Below, piece by piece: positions 56,876 to 64,000 of a stretch of DNA of 64,000 bases; position 1 is the stretch's first letter; the number at the start of each line of letters is the position of its first letter. Source of the stretch: Pseudomonas frederiksbergensis (GTDB taxonomy: Bacteria > Pseudomonadota > Gammaproteobacteria > Pseudomonadales > Pseudomonadaceae). The stretch spans positions 124,001-188,000 of the forward strand of contig NZ_MOBM01000019.1 in the NCBI RefSeq assembly GCF_003732275.1. Direction: 5' to 3'. The notes beneath the pieces were generated by a model that worked only from the letters and a program-made list of their open reading frames with translations, was not told the DNA's origin and did no database searches. The position numbers and the translations under genes are program-made.

Positions 56876-57745
56876 TCAAGGCTTGGCTTTTTCCAGGTAA
56901 CGGAAGAAGTCGCTGCCCGGGTCCAGGACCATGACGTCGGATTTGTTCGCGAAGCTTTCACGGTAGGCACGCAGGCTACGGTAAAACGCGTAGAACTCCT
57001 GGTCCTGGCCGTATGCCTTGGAGTAGATCGCAGCAGCCTGGGCGTCACCGTCACCGCGAACCTCTTCGGATTCACGATAGGCTTCAGCCAGCAGCACGCG
57101 GCGTTGACGATCGGCGTCGGCACGGATGCCTTCGGACAGCTCGTTACCCTTGGCGCGGTGCTCGCGAGCTTCACGCTCACGCTCGGTGCTCATACGTTCG
57201 AACACGCTGCGGTTCACTTCCTTCGGCAGGTCGATGGTTTTGACCCGGACATCGACAACTTCGATACCCAGCTCTTTTTCCGCCATCTTGTTCAACGAAG
57301 CGGTGATGTCTGCCATCAGCGCATCACGCTCACCGGACACCACTTCGTGCAGGGTGCGCTTACCGAACTGGTCACGCAGGCCCGATTCCAGACGACGGGA
57401 AAGACGCTCGTCGGCAATCTGCTTGAGGCCGGAAGTCGCGGTGTAGAAGCGCTCGGCATCTTTCACGCGCCACTTGGCGTAGGCATCGACCATTACGGCT
57501 TTCTTTTCCAGCGTCAGGAAGCGTTGTGTCGGTGCATCCAGTGTCATCAGGCGCGCGTCGAATTTGCGCACCTTGTTCACGTAAGGCACTTTCACGTGCA
57601 GGCCCGGCTGAACATCGGCCTGGACCACGCGACCGAACTGCAGCATCACCGCGCGCTCGGTCTGAGCCACAATGTAGAAGCAGTTCCAGGCAACGATCGC
57701 CACGACGACGCCGATAATAAGGGCGATCAGCGATTTATTGCTCAT
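56876..57745 (-). CDS. hflC: HflC, SPFH-family modulator of FtsH
   Basis: 289 residues. One N-terminal membrane helix (ALIIGVVVAIVAWNCFYIVA) precedes a band-7/SPFH domain (TERAVMLQFGRVVQ) and a long helix. With HflK it forms a large periplasmic cage around the FtsH protease and limits its action on membrane proteins. Start overlaps the hflK stop. Confidence 0.96.
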   Translation of the reverse strand: MSNKSLIALIIGVVVAIVAWNCFYIVAQTERAVMLQFGRVVQADVQPGLHVKVPYVNKVRKFDARLMTLDAPTQRFLTLEKKAVMVDAYAKWRVKDAERFYTATSGLKQIADERLSRRLESGLRDQFGKRTLHEVVSGERDALMADITASLNKMAEKELGIEVVDVRVKTIDLPKEVNRSVFERMSTEREREAREHRAKGNELSEGIRADADRQRRVLLAEAYRESEEVRGDGDAQAAAIYSKAYGQDQEFYAFYRSLRAYRESFANKSDVMVLDPGSDFFRYLEKAKP

Positions 57746-58917
57746 CAGCGACTCTCCCTGGTACGTGCTTGCTGTTGCTGCAGATCAGCTGCCGCACGCG
57801 CATTCACTTCATTGCTGCTGGCTGCCGCGCCGGTCACTGAAGCGCCGGGGCTGCGACCACTGTCGATCATCTTGTCCAGCGGCAAGTACAGCAGATTGTT
57901 CTGGCCATTCTTGTTACCGGTCACGAGAACCTTGCTGGTGTTGCTGAAGATTTCCTGCATGGTGTCCAGGTACAGACGCTGGCGGGTGACTTCAGGAGCC
58001 TTGCGATACTCGGCCACCAGCTTGGTGAAGCGATCAGCCTCACCCTTGGCGCGGGAGACGGTCTCGTCGCGGTAACCGTTGGCATCCTCAAGGATGCGCT
58101 GGGCCTGACCACGGGCCTCCGGCACGACGCCATTGGCGTAGGTTTCAGCCTGGTTGCGCGAACGCTGCTCGTCTTCACGGGCGCGGATCACGTCGTCGAA
58201 GGCTTCCTGAACTTCACGCGGTGCAGCTGCGCTCTGTACGTTGACCTGGGTGACAGTGATACCGGTGCGATAGGTATCGAGGAAACGTTGCAGACGCTCC
58301 TTGATTTCGCTGGCCATCAATTCACGACCTTCGGTCAGCACCTGATCCATGGCGGTAGAACCCACCACGTGACGCAAGGCACTGTCGGTCGCATGCTGCA
58401 GACTGATTTCCGGCTGATCGACGTTCAGCACGAAGTCCTGCAGATTGCTGATCTTGTACTGCACGGTCAGCGGCACTTCGACGATGTTTTCGTCTTCAGT
58501 CAGCATTTGACCCTGCTTGGTGTAGGCACGCTCACGCGTGACGTTCTCCAGGTACTTGCGATCGATCGGCGGGAAATAGATGTTCAGGCCCGGGCCGACG
58601 GTTTCATAGTATTTGCCGAAGCGCAGCACTACGGCTTGCTCCTGCTCGTCGACCACGTAGACAGCGCTGTACAGCCACACGGCCGCCAGCACGACCAGGC
58701 CGATGCCGAGCAGGCCGCCGAAGCCGCCACTCTTGCCCGAACCGCCGCCCTCGTCACTGCGTTTTTTACCACCACCGAACAACCCGTTCAGGCTTTCCTG
58801 CAGCTTTCGGAAGGCCTCGTCGAGATCCGGTGGTCCCTTGCGGTCGCCGTTATTGCGGCGCTTGCCACCCCAAGGATCCTGATTATTCGAGTTGCCACCC
58901 GGCTCATTCCAAGCCAT
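57745..58917 (-). CDS. hflK: HflK, SPFH-family modulator of FtsH
   Basis: 390 residues. A Gly/Lys-rich cytoplasmic N-terminus (MAWNEPGGNSNNQDPWGG...) is followed by a membrane helix (GLLGIGLVVLAAVWLYSAVY), an SPFH domain (VDEQEQAVVLRFGKYYETV) and a Gln/Ala-rich tail. The ATG at 58917 has GGAGAGC upstream. Co-transcribed with hflC. Confidence 0.96.
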   Translation of the reverse strand: MAWNEPGGNSNNQDPWGGKRRNNGDRKGPPDLDEAFRKLQESLNGLFGGGKKRSDEGGGSGKSGGFGGLLGIGLVVLAAVWLYSAVYVVDEQEQAVVLRFGKYYETVGPGLNIYFPPIDRKYLENVTRERAYTKQGQMLTEDENIVEVPLTVQYKISNLQDFVLNVDQPEISLQHATDSALRHVVGSTAMDQVLTEGRELMASEIKERLQRFLDTYRTGITVTQVNVQSAAAPREVQEAFDDVIRAREDEQRSRNQAETYANGVVPEARGQAQRILEDANGYRDETVSRAKGEADRFTKLVAEYRKAPEVTRQRLYLDTMQEIFSNTSKVLVTGNKNGQNNLLYLPLDKMIDSGRSPGASVTGAAASSNEVNARAAADLQQQQARTRESR

Positions 58918-59013
58918 AGCGCTCTCCATCTGATAAAGCAAAGACGCACCCACGGCGCGCCGACCAATGCTACAGAATGCCTGTCACCACGGCACAACCG
59001 CTTTCTCAGGCTT

Positions 59014-60315
59014 TTATTGCAAAGTGTGTTGCTCGATGAACTCCATCGGTTGCAGACCTTCGCGGCTCACGAGTCGATTCAATTCGATCCGTGGCAAGCG
59101 AACAGCCAGCAAGCTGATGCCTTCTTCGTCATGCTCTTCTTTTTGCACCGCACCGAGTTCGAAAAACTGCGCACGCAGTCGAGCAAAACGTTGCGGCAAG
59201 CGCAAGGTGCCAACAAACAAATCACTGCCTAACAGTTCCGCCACAGCCTGCTTGAGCAGGTCCAGGCCGGTACCGTCCTTGGCCGACAACCAGACCCGCT
59301 GCGGTTTGCCATCGGCATCGCGCTGGATCTGCGGCTCAACACCCTCGAGCAAATCGAGTTTGTTGTATACCTCAAGGATCGGCAAGTCTTGCGCCCCGAT
59401 CTCCCCGAGCACCACCATGACCTGTTCAATCTGGGCCATCCGTTCAGGCTCATGCGCATCGATCACGTGCAGCAGCAGGTCGGAGTTGCTCGACTCTTCG
59501 AGCGTAGCCCGAAATGCCTCGACCAGTTTGTGCGGCAAGTGGCGAATGAAGCCCACGGTGTCGGCCAGCACGATCGGCCCGAGGTCATCGAGTTCGAGTC
59601 GGCGCAAGGTCGGGTCGAGGGTAGCGAACAGCTGGTCGGCGGCGAAGACATCGGAGTCGGTGACCGAGTTGAACAGCGTCGATTTGCCGGCGTTGGTATA
59701 ACCCACCAGTGAAACCGTCGGAATGTCAGCACGTTTACGCCCGCGACGAGATTGCTCGCGCTGGCTGCGGACCTTTTCCAGGCGCCCCTTGATCTGCCGC
59801 AGGCGAACCCGCAACAGGCGCCGGTCGGTTTCCAGCTGGGTTTCACCCGGGCCGCGCAGACCGATACCGCCCTTCTGCCGCTCAAGGTGAGTCCAGCCAC
59901 GAACCAGCCGCGTACTCATGTGTTCAAGCTGGGCCAGTTCAACCTGGAGCTTGCCTTCATGGGTGCGGGCGCGTTGGGCGAAGATATCGAGAATCAAACC
60001 CGTGCGGTCAATCACGCGACACTCGAAAATACGTTCGAGGTTACGTTCCTGACTGGGCGTGAGGATGTGATTGAAAATCACCAGATCAACCTGTTCGGCG
60101 CTGACCAGGTCGCGTAACTCTTCGACCTTGCCACTGCTAATCAGGGTTTTGGCGGTTGGCCGATGACGCGGCACGTTAAAAAACGCGACGGTCTCGGCGC
60201 CAGCCGAAATTGCCAACTCCTGAAACTCCTGCGGATCTTCGCGCGCCTCAGGGTCCTGACCATCCAAGTGAACGAGAATTGCCCGTTCACCACCACCGTG
60301 GCGCTCAAAGAACAA
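59014..60315 (-). CDS. hflX: GTPase HflX
   Basis: 433 residues from a TTG start (60315), with AGGAG at good spacing; the same length as in P. aeruginosa. An N-terminal nucleotide-binding domain and the Gly-rich GGIGLRGPGETQLETDRR segment precede the Obg/HflX GTPase domain: G1 GYTNAGKST, DTVGFIRHLP (G3), NKLDLL (G4). Binds 50S/70S ribosomes and splits stalled ribosomes. It starts 12 bp after hfq. Confidence 0.95.
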   Translation of the reverse strand: MFFERHGGGERAILVHLDGQDPEAREDPQEFQELAISAGAETVAFFNVPRHRPTAKTLISSGKVEELRDLVSAEQVDLVIFNHILTPSQERNLERIFECRVIDRTGLILDIFAQRARTHEGKLQVELAQLEHMSTRLVRGWTHLERQKGGIGLRGPGETQLETDRRLLRVRLRQIKGRLEKVRSQREQSRRGRKRADIPTVSLVGYTNAGKSTLFNSVTDSDVFAADQLFATLDPTLRRLELDDLGPIVLADTVGFIRHLPHKLVEAFRATLEESSNSDLLLHVIDAHEPERMAQIEQVMVVLGEIGAQDLPILEVYNKLDLLEGVEPQIQRDADGKPQRVWLSAKDGTGLDLLKQAVAELLGSDLFVGTLRLPQRFARLRAQFFELGAVQKEEHDEEGISLLAVRLPRIELNRLVSREGLQPMEFIEQHTLQ

Positions 60316-60327
60316 AGGAGACTCCTA

Positions 60328-60588
60328 TCAGGCGTTACCTGGCTCAGCGTCACCTGCTTCGGATTCGGTTGCGCTAGGCAGACGAATTGGACGAACCGGC
60401 ACCACTGTAGAGATAGCGTGTTTGTAAACCATTTGGCTAACGGTGTTTTTCAGCAGGATAACGAACTGGTCGAAAGACTCGATCGTGCCTTGCAGTTTGA
60501 TCCCGTTGACCAGGTAGATGGAAACCCCCACTTTCTCTTTACGTAAAGTATTCAAGTAAGGGTCTTGTAGCGAATGCCCTTTTGACAT
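60328..60588 (-). CDS. hfq: RNA chaperone Hfq
   Basis: 86 residues. Sm1 motif around [20 protein letters not shown] and Sm2 [10 protein letters not shown], with a short Pseudomonas-type C-terminus ([12 protein letters not shown]). The hexamer pairs small RNAs with mRNAs and works with Crc in carbon catabolite repression. AAAGGAG lies 8 bp before the ATG at 60588. Confidence 0.97.
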   Translation of the reverse strand: MSKGHSLQDPYLNTLRKEKVGVSIYLVNGIKLQGTIESFDQFVILLKNTVSQMVYKHAISTVVPVRPIRLPSATESEAGDAEPGNA

Positions 60589-60637
60589 GTGCCGCACTCC
60601 TTTAAGGATTCAATATAAAAAATAGGTAAACAGATGG

Positions 60638-60660
60638 CTTGGGGCCGTCACACCCCCAAG
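60638..60660. promoter_or_regulatory. Hairpin between miaA and hfq
   Basis: CTTGGGG / CCCCAAG with a 9-nt loop in the 94-bp gap. An AT-rich stretch (60610-60630) next to it could be an hfq promoter. Possibly an attenuator. Confidence 0.4.
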
Positions 60661-60682
60661 GATAGACGGCAATTGCAAGGAC

Positions 60683-61654
60683 TCAGCTCAATATGGAGAT
60701 GGTCCCAAGGTATTTCAAGGCGCGCGGCAGATTGTCGCAATCGAGGCTGTCCAACCAGTGTAAATCAGCCCAACTGCGCAGCCAGGTGAACTGGCGCTTT
60801 GCCAATTGGCGCGTGGCAATGATTCCACGCTCCTGCATCTCGGCTTGCGTCAGCTTGCCATCCAGGTAATCCCAGACTTGTCGATAGCCTACAGCACGTA
60901 TAGACGGCATTCCCGAATGCAGGTCACCTCTATCTCGCAGGGCTACGACCTCGTCGATGAATCCCTGTTCCAACATATTTGTGAATCTTTGTTTAATGCG
61001 CTCGTGCAGTACCTGGCGATTTGCCGGAGCGATGGCCAAGTTCGCGACAGTATAGGGCAATTGTTGCAGTCCCGAAGCGGCTGCTTCAGTACTTTGCGCA
61101 GATTGTCGCAAGCGTAGCTCAGTCATGCTCTGACCACTGACGCGATAAACTTCCAGCGCGCGACTGAGGCGCTGCGGATCGTTCGGATGAATTCGCGCTG
61201 CGGATTGCGGATCAATGACCGCCAACTGATCGTGCAGGGCTTGCCAGCCAAGGCGTGCAGCCTCTTCTTCGATTTGCGCGCGCACATCAGGATCGGCCGC
61301 CGGCATGTCGGCCAGACCTTCGAGCAAAGCCTTGTAGTAGAGCATTGTGCCGCCTACCAGCAGCGGAATTTTGCCTCGCGCGGTGATCTCGGCCATGGCC
61401 TCGAGCGCATCGCGACGAAAATCCGCAGCGGAATAACTCTCGGCAGGGTCGAGAATATCGATCAAGCGATGCGGAAATTCGGCCAACAACTCTTTGGAAG
61501 GCTTGGCGGTGCCAATGTCCATGCCACGGTAAACCAGCGCCGAATCGACGCTGATCAGCTCGCAGGGCAGGACCTTGGTGAGTTCGATGGCCAAGTCGGT
61601 CTTGCCGGCAGCCGTCGGCCCCATCAGGAAAATCGCAGGAGGGAGCTGGTTCAT
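60683..61654 (-). CDS. miaA: tRNA dimethylallyltransferase
   Basis: 323 residues. P-loop [15 protein letters not shown] (about 10-24), [19 protein letters not shown] and [18 protein letters not shown] are the MiaA signatures. Transfers dimethylallyl to A37 of tRNAs reading UNN codons. The start overlaps the mutL stop (ATGA); a longer upstream frame was rejected. Confidence 0.96.
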   Translation of the reverse strand: MNQLPPAIFLMGPTAAGKTDLAIELTKVLPCELISVDSALVYRGMDIGTAKPSKELLAEFPHRLIDILDPAESYSAADFRRDALEAMAEITARGKIPLLVGGTMLYYKALLEGLADMPAADPDVRAQIEEEAARLGWQALHDQLAVIDPQSAARIHPNDPQRLSRALEVYRVSGQSMTELRLRQSAQSTEAAASGLQQLPYTVANLAIAPANRQVLHERIKQRFTNMLEQGFIDEVVALRDRGDLHSGMPSIRAVGYRQVWDYLDGKLTQAEMQERGIIATRQLAKRQFTWLRSWADLHWLDSLDCDNLPRALKYLGTISILS

Positions 61655-63564
61655 CAACGACCGCGCAAAAACAGTTTGTCCAGATCGTCCAGGCCCAATT
61701 GGGTCCAGGTCGGTCGGCCATGGTTGCATTGACCGCTGCGTTCGGTGTTTTCCATATCCCGCAGCAGACCGTTCATTTCCGGCAAGGCCAGACGCCGATT
61801 CGCGCGAATTGCGCCGTGGCAGGCCATGGTGCCGAGCAGTTCGTTCAGGTGCGCCTGAATCCGGTCGCTGGTGCCGTATTCCATCAAATCCGCCAAAACG
61901 TCGCTGACCAATCGATTGGCTTCTGCCTGTTTCAGCAACGCGGGGATCTGCCGGATCGCCAGCGACTCCGGGCCAAGACGCTGCAACTCAAAGCCCAGCC
62001 GCTGGAACCACGCGACATGTTCTTCGGCACAATCGGCTTCGCGCTGACTGACCGCCAGGGATTCCGGCACCAACAGCGGCTGACCACTCAAGCCTTCGCT
62101 GGCCATCGCGATTTTCAGGCGTTCGTACATGATCCGCTCGTGGGCGGCGTGCATGTCCACCAGCACCAGGCCTTGGGCGTTTTCCGAAAGAATATAGATG
62201 CCCTTGAGCTGCGCCAACGCGTAACCCAGTGGCGGAATGTCGTCCTGCCCGGCCGGCAGCGCTACCGCGTTGGCTTCGGGCAATGGCGCGAAGAACTCGC
62301 GATAGGCTGCCTGGGCTTCAGCGACGGGCACACCGGACTGAGGCCGCGGCGTGTATTGATACTGATAACCGGCGCCAGCGCCGGAGCCCGCCGTCGTATT
62401 AAAGGAAGGTTGTGCCTGAGGCTGTTCCAGCAGCGCATTGGCCGCCAGACGCATTTCGCCCTGCGGACCGAACTCACCGGCGTCGAGCCCGGTGGGCCGG
62501 ACAATGGCCGTCGCGACAGGCGCGCCCAGATGATCTTCCGGCCGCACATCGCCAAGGGCGCGGTGCAAGGTGCCATAGAGAAAATCGTGAACCATGCGCC
62601 CGTCACGGAAGCGTACTTCGTGCTTGGTCGGATGCACGTTGACGTCGACGCCCGCCGGATCGACTTCGAAAAACAGCACGAACGTCGGGTGCCGACCGTT
62701 GAACAGCACGTCGCGATAAGCCTGGCGCACCGCGTGGGCCACCAGTTTGTCGCGCACCGCGCGGCCATTTACAAAGAAGTATTGCAAGTCTGCCTGGCTG
62801 CGGTTGAAGGTCGGCAACCCGACCCAACCCCACAAGTGCAGGCCATTGCGCTCGATTTCGATCGGCAGCGCCTGCTCCAGAAAACCCGCCCCGCAGATCG
62901 CCGCCACACGCCGGGCGCGGGCCGCGTCATCGTGGGCTTCGTGCAGGCTGAGGATGGTTTTGCCGTTGTGGCGCAGATGGAACGCTACATCGAACCGCGC
63001 CAGCGCCAGACGCTTGATCACTTCTTGCAGGTGATCGAATTCGGTTTTTTCGGTCTTGAGAAACTTGCGGCGCGCCGGGGTGTTGAAGAACAAATCGCGC
63101 ACTTCCACTGAAGTCCCCACCGGATGGGCCGCCGGCTGCACGCGAGGCGCCATGTCCCGGCCTTCGGTTTCCACTTGCCAGGCCTGATCGGCATCGCGAG
63201 TGCGGGACGTCAGGGTCAGACGCGCCACGGAGCTGATGGACGCCAGCGCCTCACCGCGAAAGCCCAGGCTCATCACCTGCTCAAGATCTTCCAGATTACG
63301 AATCTTGCTGGTGGCGTGACGGGCCAGGGCCAGGGGCAGGTCATCGGCAGAAATACCGCTACCATCGTCGCGCACCCGCAGCAGCTTTACGCCGCCCTGC
63401 TCCACATCGACATCGATGCGTTTGGCACCGGAGTCGAGGCTGTTCTCCAGCAACTCCTTGATCACCGAGGCCGGGCGCTCAACCACTTCACCGGCGGCAA
63501 TCTGGTTCGCCAGCCGCGGGCTGAGCAGCTCGATGCGCGCCGTGTTGGTCAGCACCTGGTTCAT
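61654..63564 (-). CDS. mutL: DNA mismatch repair protein MutL
   Basis: 636 residues. GHKL ATPase motifs: [12 protein letters not shown] (about 37), RDDGSGI and [12 protein letters not shown]. The C-terminal half has [15 protein letters not shown], corresponding to the DQHA(x)2E(x)4E metal-binding endonuclease motif with Met for Gln. Links MutS recognition to strand incision. Overlaps amiB and miaA by 4 nt each. Confidence 0.96.
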   Translation of the reverse strand: MNQVLTNTARIELLSPRLANQIAAGEVVERPASVIKELLENSLDSGAKRIDVDVEQGGVKLLRVRDDGSGISADDLPLALARHATSKIRNLEDLEQVMSLGFRGEALASISSVARLTLTSRTRDADQAWQVETEGRDMAPRVQPAAHPVGTSVEVRDLFFNTPARRKFLKTEKTEFDHLQEVIKRLALARFDVAFHLRHNGKTILSLHEAHDDAARARRVAAICGAGFLEQALPIEIERNGLHLWGWVGLPTFNRSQADLQYFFVNGRAVRDKLVAHAVRQAYRDVLFNGRHPTFVLFFEVDPAGVDVNVHPTKHEVRFRDGRMVHDFLYGTLHRALGDVRPEDHLGAPVATAIVRPTGLDAGEFGPQGEMRLAANALLEQPQAQPSFNTTAGSGAGAGYQYQYTPRPQSGVPVAEAQAAYREFFAPLPEANAVALPAGQDDIPPLGYALAQLKGIYILSENAQGLVLVDMHAAHERIMYERLKIAMASEGLSGQPLLVPESLAVSQREADCAEEHVAWFQRLGFELQRLGPESLAIRQIPALLKQAEANRLVSDVLADLMEYGTSDRIQAHLNELLGTMACHGAIRANRRLALPEMNGLLRDMENTERSGQCNHGRPTWTQLGLDDLDKLFLRGR

Positions 63565-64000
63565 TCTTTGGCCGCCAGTTCAGTGCCGGGGATGGTCAAT
63601 GTCTGACCAATCTTCAGCTCGTCGCTCTTGAGGTTGTTGGCGCTGCGCAAGGTGGCCGGAGACACCTGATAGCGCACGGCGATCATCGCCAGGGTTTCGC
63701 CCGGACTCACCCGATGGTCACGCGGGCCTTGGGCGATCTTGCCGGAATCGCGCAGCCAGGCAATGTAGGTGCCCGGCGGTGGATTCTGCTGGAAGAACTG
63801 CCGTACGCCGCTACTGATAGAACGCGCCAGCGCCTGCTGGTGGTTCGCTGCGGCAAGCTTGGAAGCTTCGTTGGCGTTGGAGATAAAACCGGTTTCCACC
63901 AGGATCGACGGGATGTCCGGCGACTTCAGCACCATGAATCCGGCTTGCTCCACGCGCTGTTTGTGCAGCGGTGTGACGCGACCGATGTTGCTCAAGACTT
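63561..64000 (-). CDS. amiB: N-acetylmuramoyl-L-alanine amidase AmiB, C-terminal part (5' end outside window)
   Basis: Only the last ~146 codons are present; the gene continues past the right edge. [20 protein letters not shown] carries the glutamate of the Amidase_3 zinc site. A LysM domain follows at the C-terminus ([36 protein letters not shown]), which binds peptidoglycan. Periplasmic enzyme that cleaves septal peptidoglycan during division. Confidence 0.93.
   Translation of the reverse strand, partial: VLSNIGRVTPLHKQRVEQAGFMVLKSPDIPSILVETGFISNANEASKLAAANHQQALARSISSGVRQFFQQNPPPGTYIAWLRDSGKIAQGPRDHRVSPGETLAMIAVRYQVSPATLRSANNLKSDELKIGQTLTIPGTELAAKE

Overview
The window is a GC-rich stretch of a Pseudomonas chromosome, almost certainly from the P. 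fluorescens group. Four things point there. The gene order dnaB-rplI-(membrane protein)-rpsR-rpsF-rlmB-rnr-tRNA-Leu ... purA-hisZ-hflC-hflK-hflX-hfq-miaA-mutL-amiB matches Pseudomonas. So do the pncB-nadE-azurin-LOG order and the desT-ureEFG-ureJ order. Two families of short palindromic intergenic elements (GTGGGAGC... and GTGGCGAGG...) are typical of fluorescent pseudomonads. No prophage, insertion sequence, CRISPR array or rRNA was seen.

Layout. 1-4.7 kb: partial AraC regulator, EamA exporter, signal-less lipase, azoR with a guanidinium-exporter-like SMR gene, divergent LysR regulator. 4.75-6.66 kb: an AT-richer island with two unrecognised genes that appear to be tandem paralogues. 6.7-9.6 kb: an AsmA-family protein and a small exported protein built from 14-residue repeats. 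9.7-13.0 kb: desT and the urease accessory genes ureEFG plus ureJ. 13.2-15.3 kb: an AGE-family sugar isomerase and an SDR dehydrogenase. 15.26-16.1 kb: a long non-coding stretch with DnaA-box-like sites and a 67-bp direct repeat. 16.1-21.2 kb: the branched-chain amino-acid ABC transporter livK-H-M-G-F. 21.5-25.6 kb: amaA and amaB (pipecolate/lysine catabolism) with a LysR regulator. 25.9-29.7 kb: NAD salvage (pncB, nadE), azurin, a LOG hydrolase and a small basic protein. 29.9-36.7 kb: a three-gene transglutaminase / ATP-grasp / alpha-E operon. 36.9-38.3 kb: an unrecognised membrane-inserting protein and its small membrane partner. 38.5-48.4 kb: ygiQ, dnaB, the rpsF-rpsR-rplI ribosomal operon, rlmB and rnr. 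48.5-54 kb: two tandem tRNA-Leu(CAG) genes, the iron transporter hitAB and a chemoreceptor. 54-64 kb: purA, hisZ, hflKC, hflX, hfq, miaA, mutL and the 3' part of amiB.

Most of the window is core metabolism and information processing, in tight operons with 4-nt ATGA overlaps. The most interesting accessory material is: the paralogous pair at 5.1-6.6 kb, the 14-residue repeat protein, the non-coding DnaA-box region at 15.3-15.9 kb, the amidoligase/transglutaminase operon, and the possible toxin-immunity-like pair at 36.9-38.3 kb. Start codons were chosen from ribosome binding sites and family lengths. All functional assignments were made by reading motifs, without database searches.
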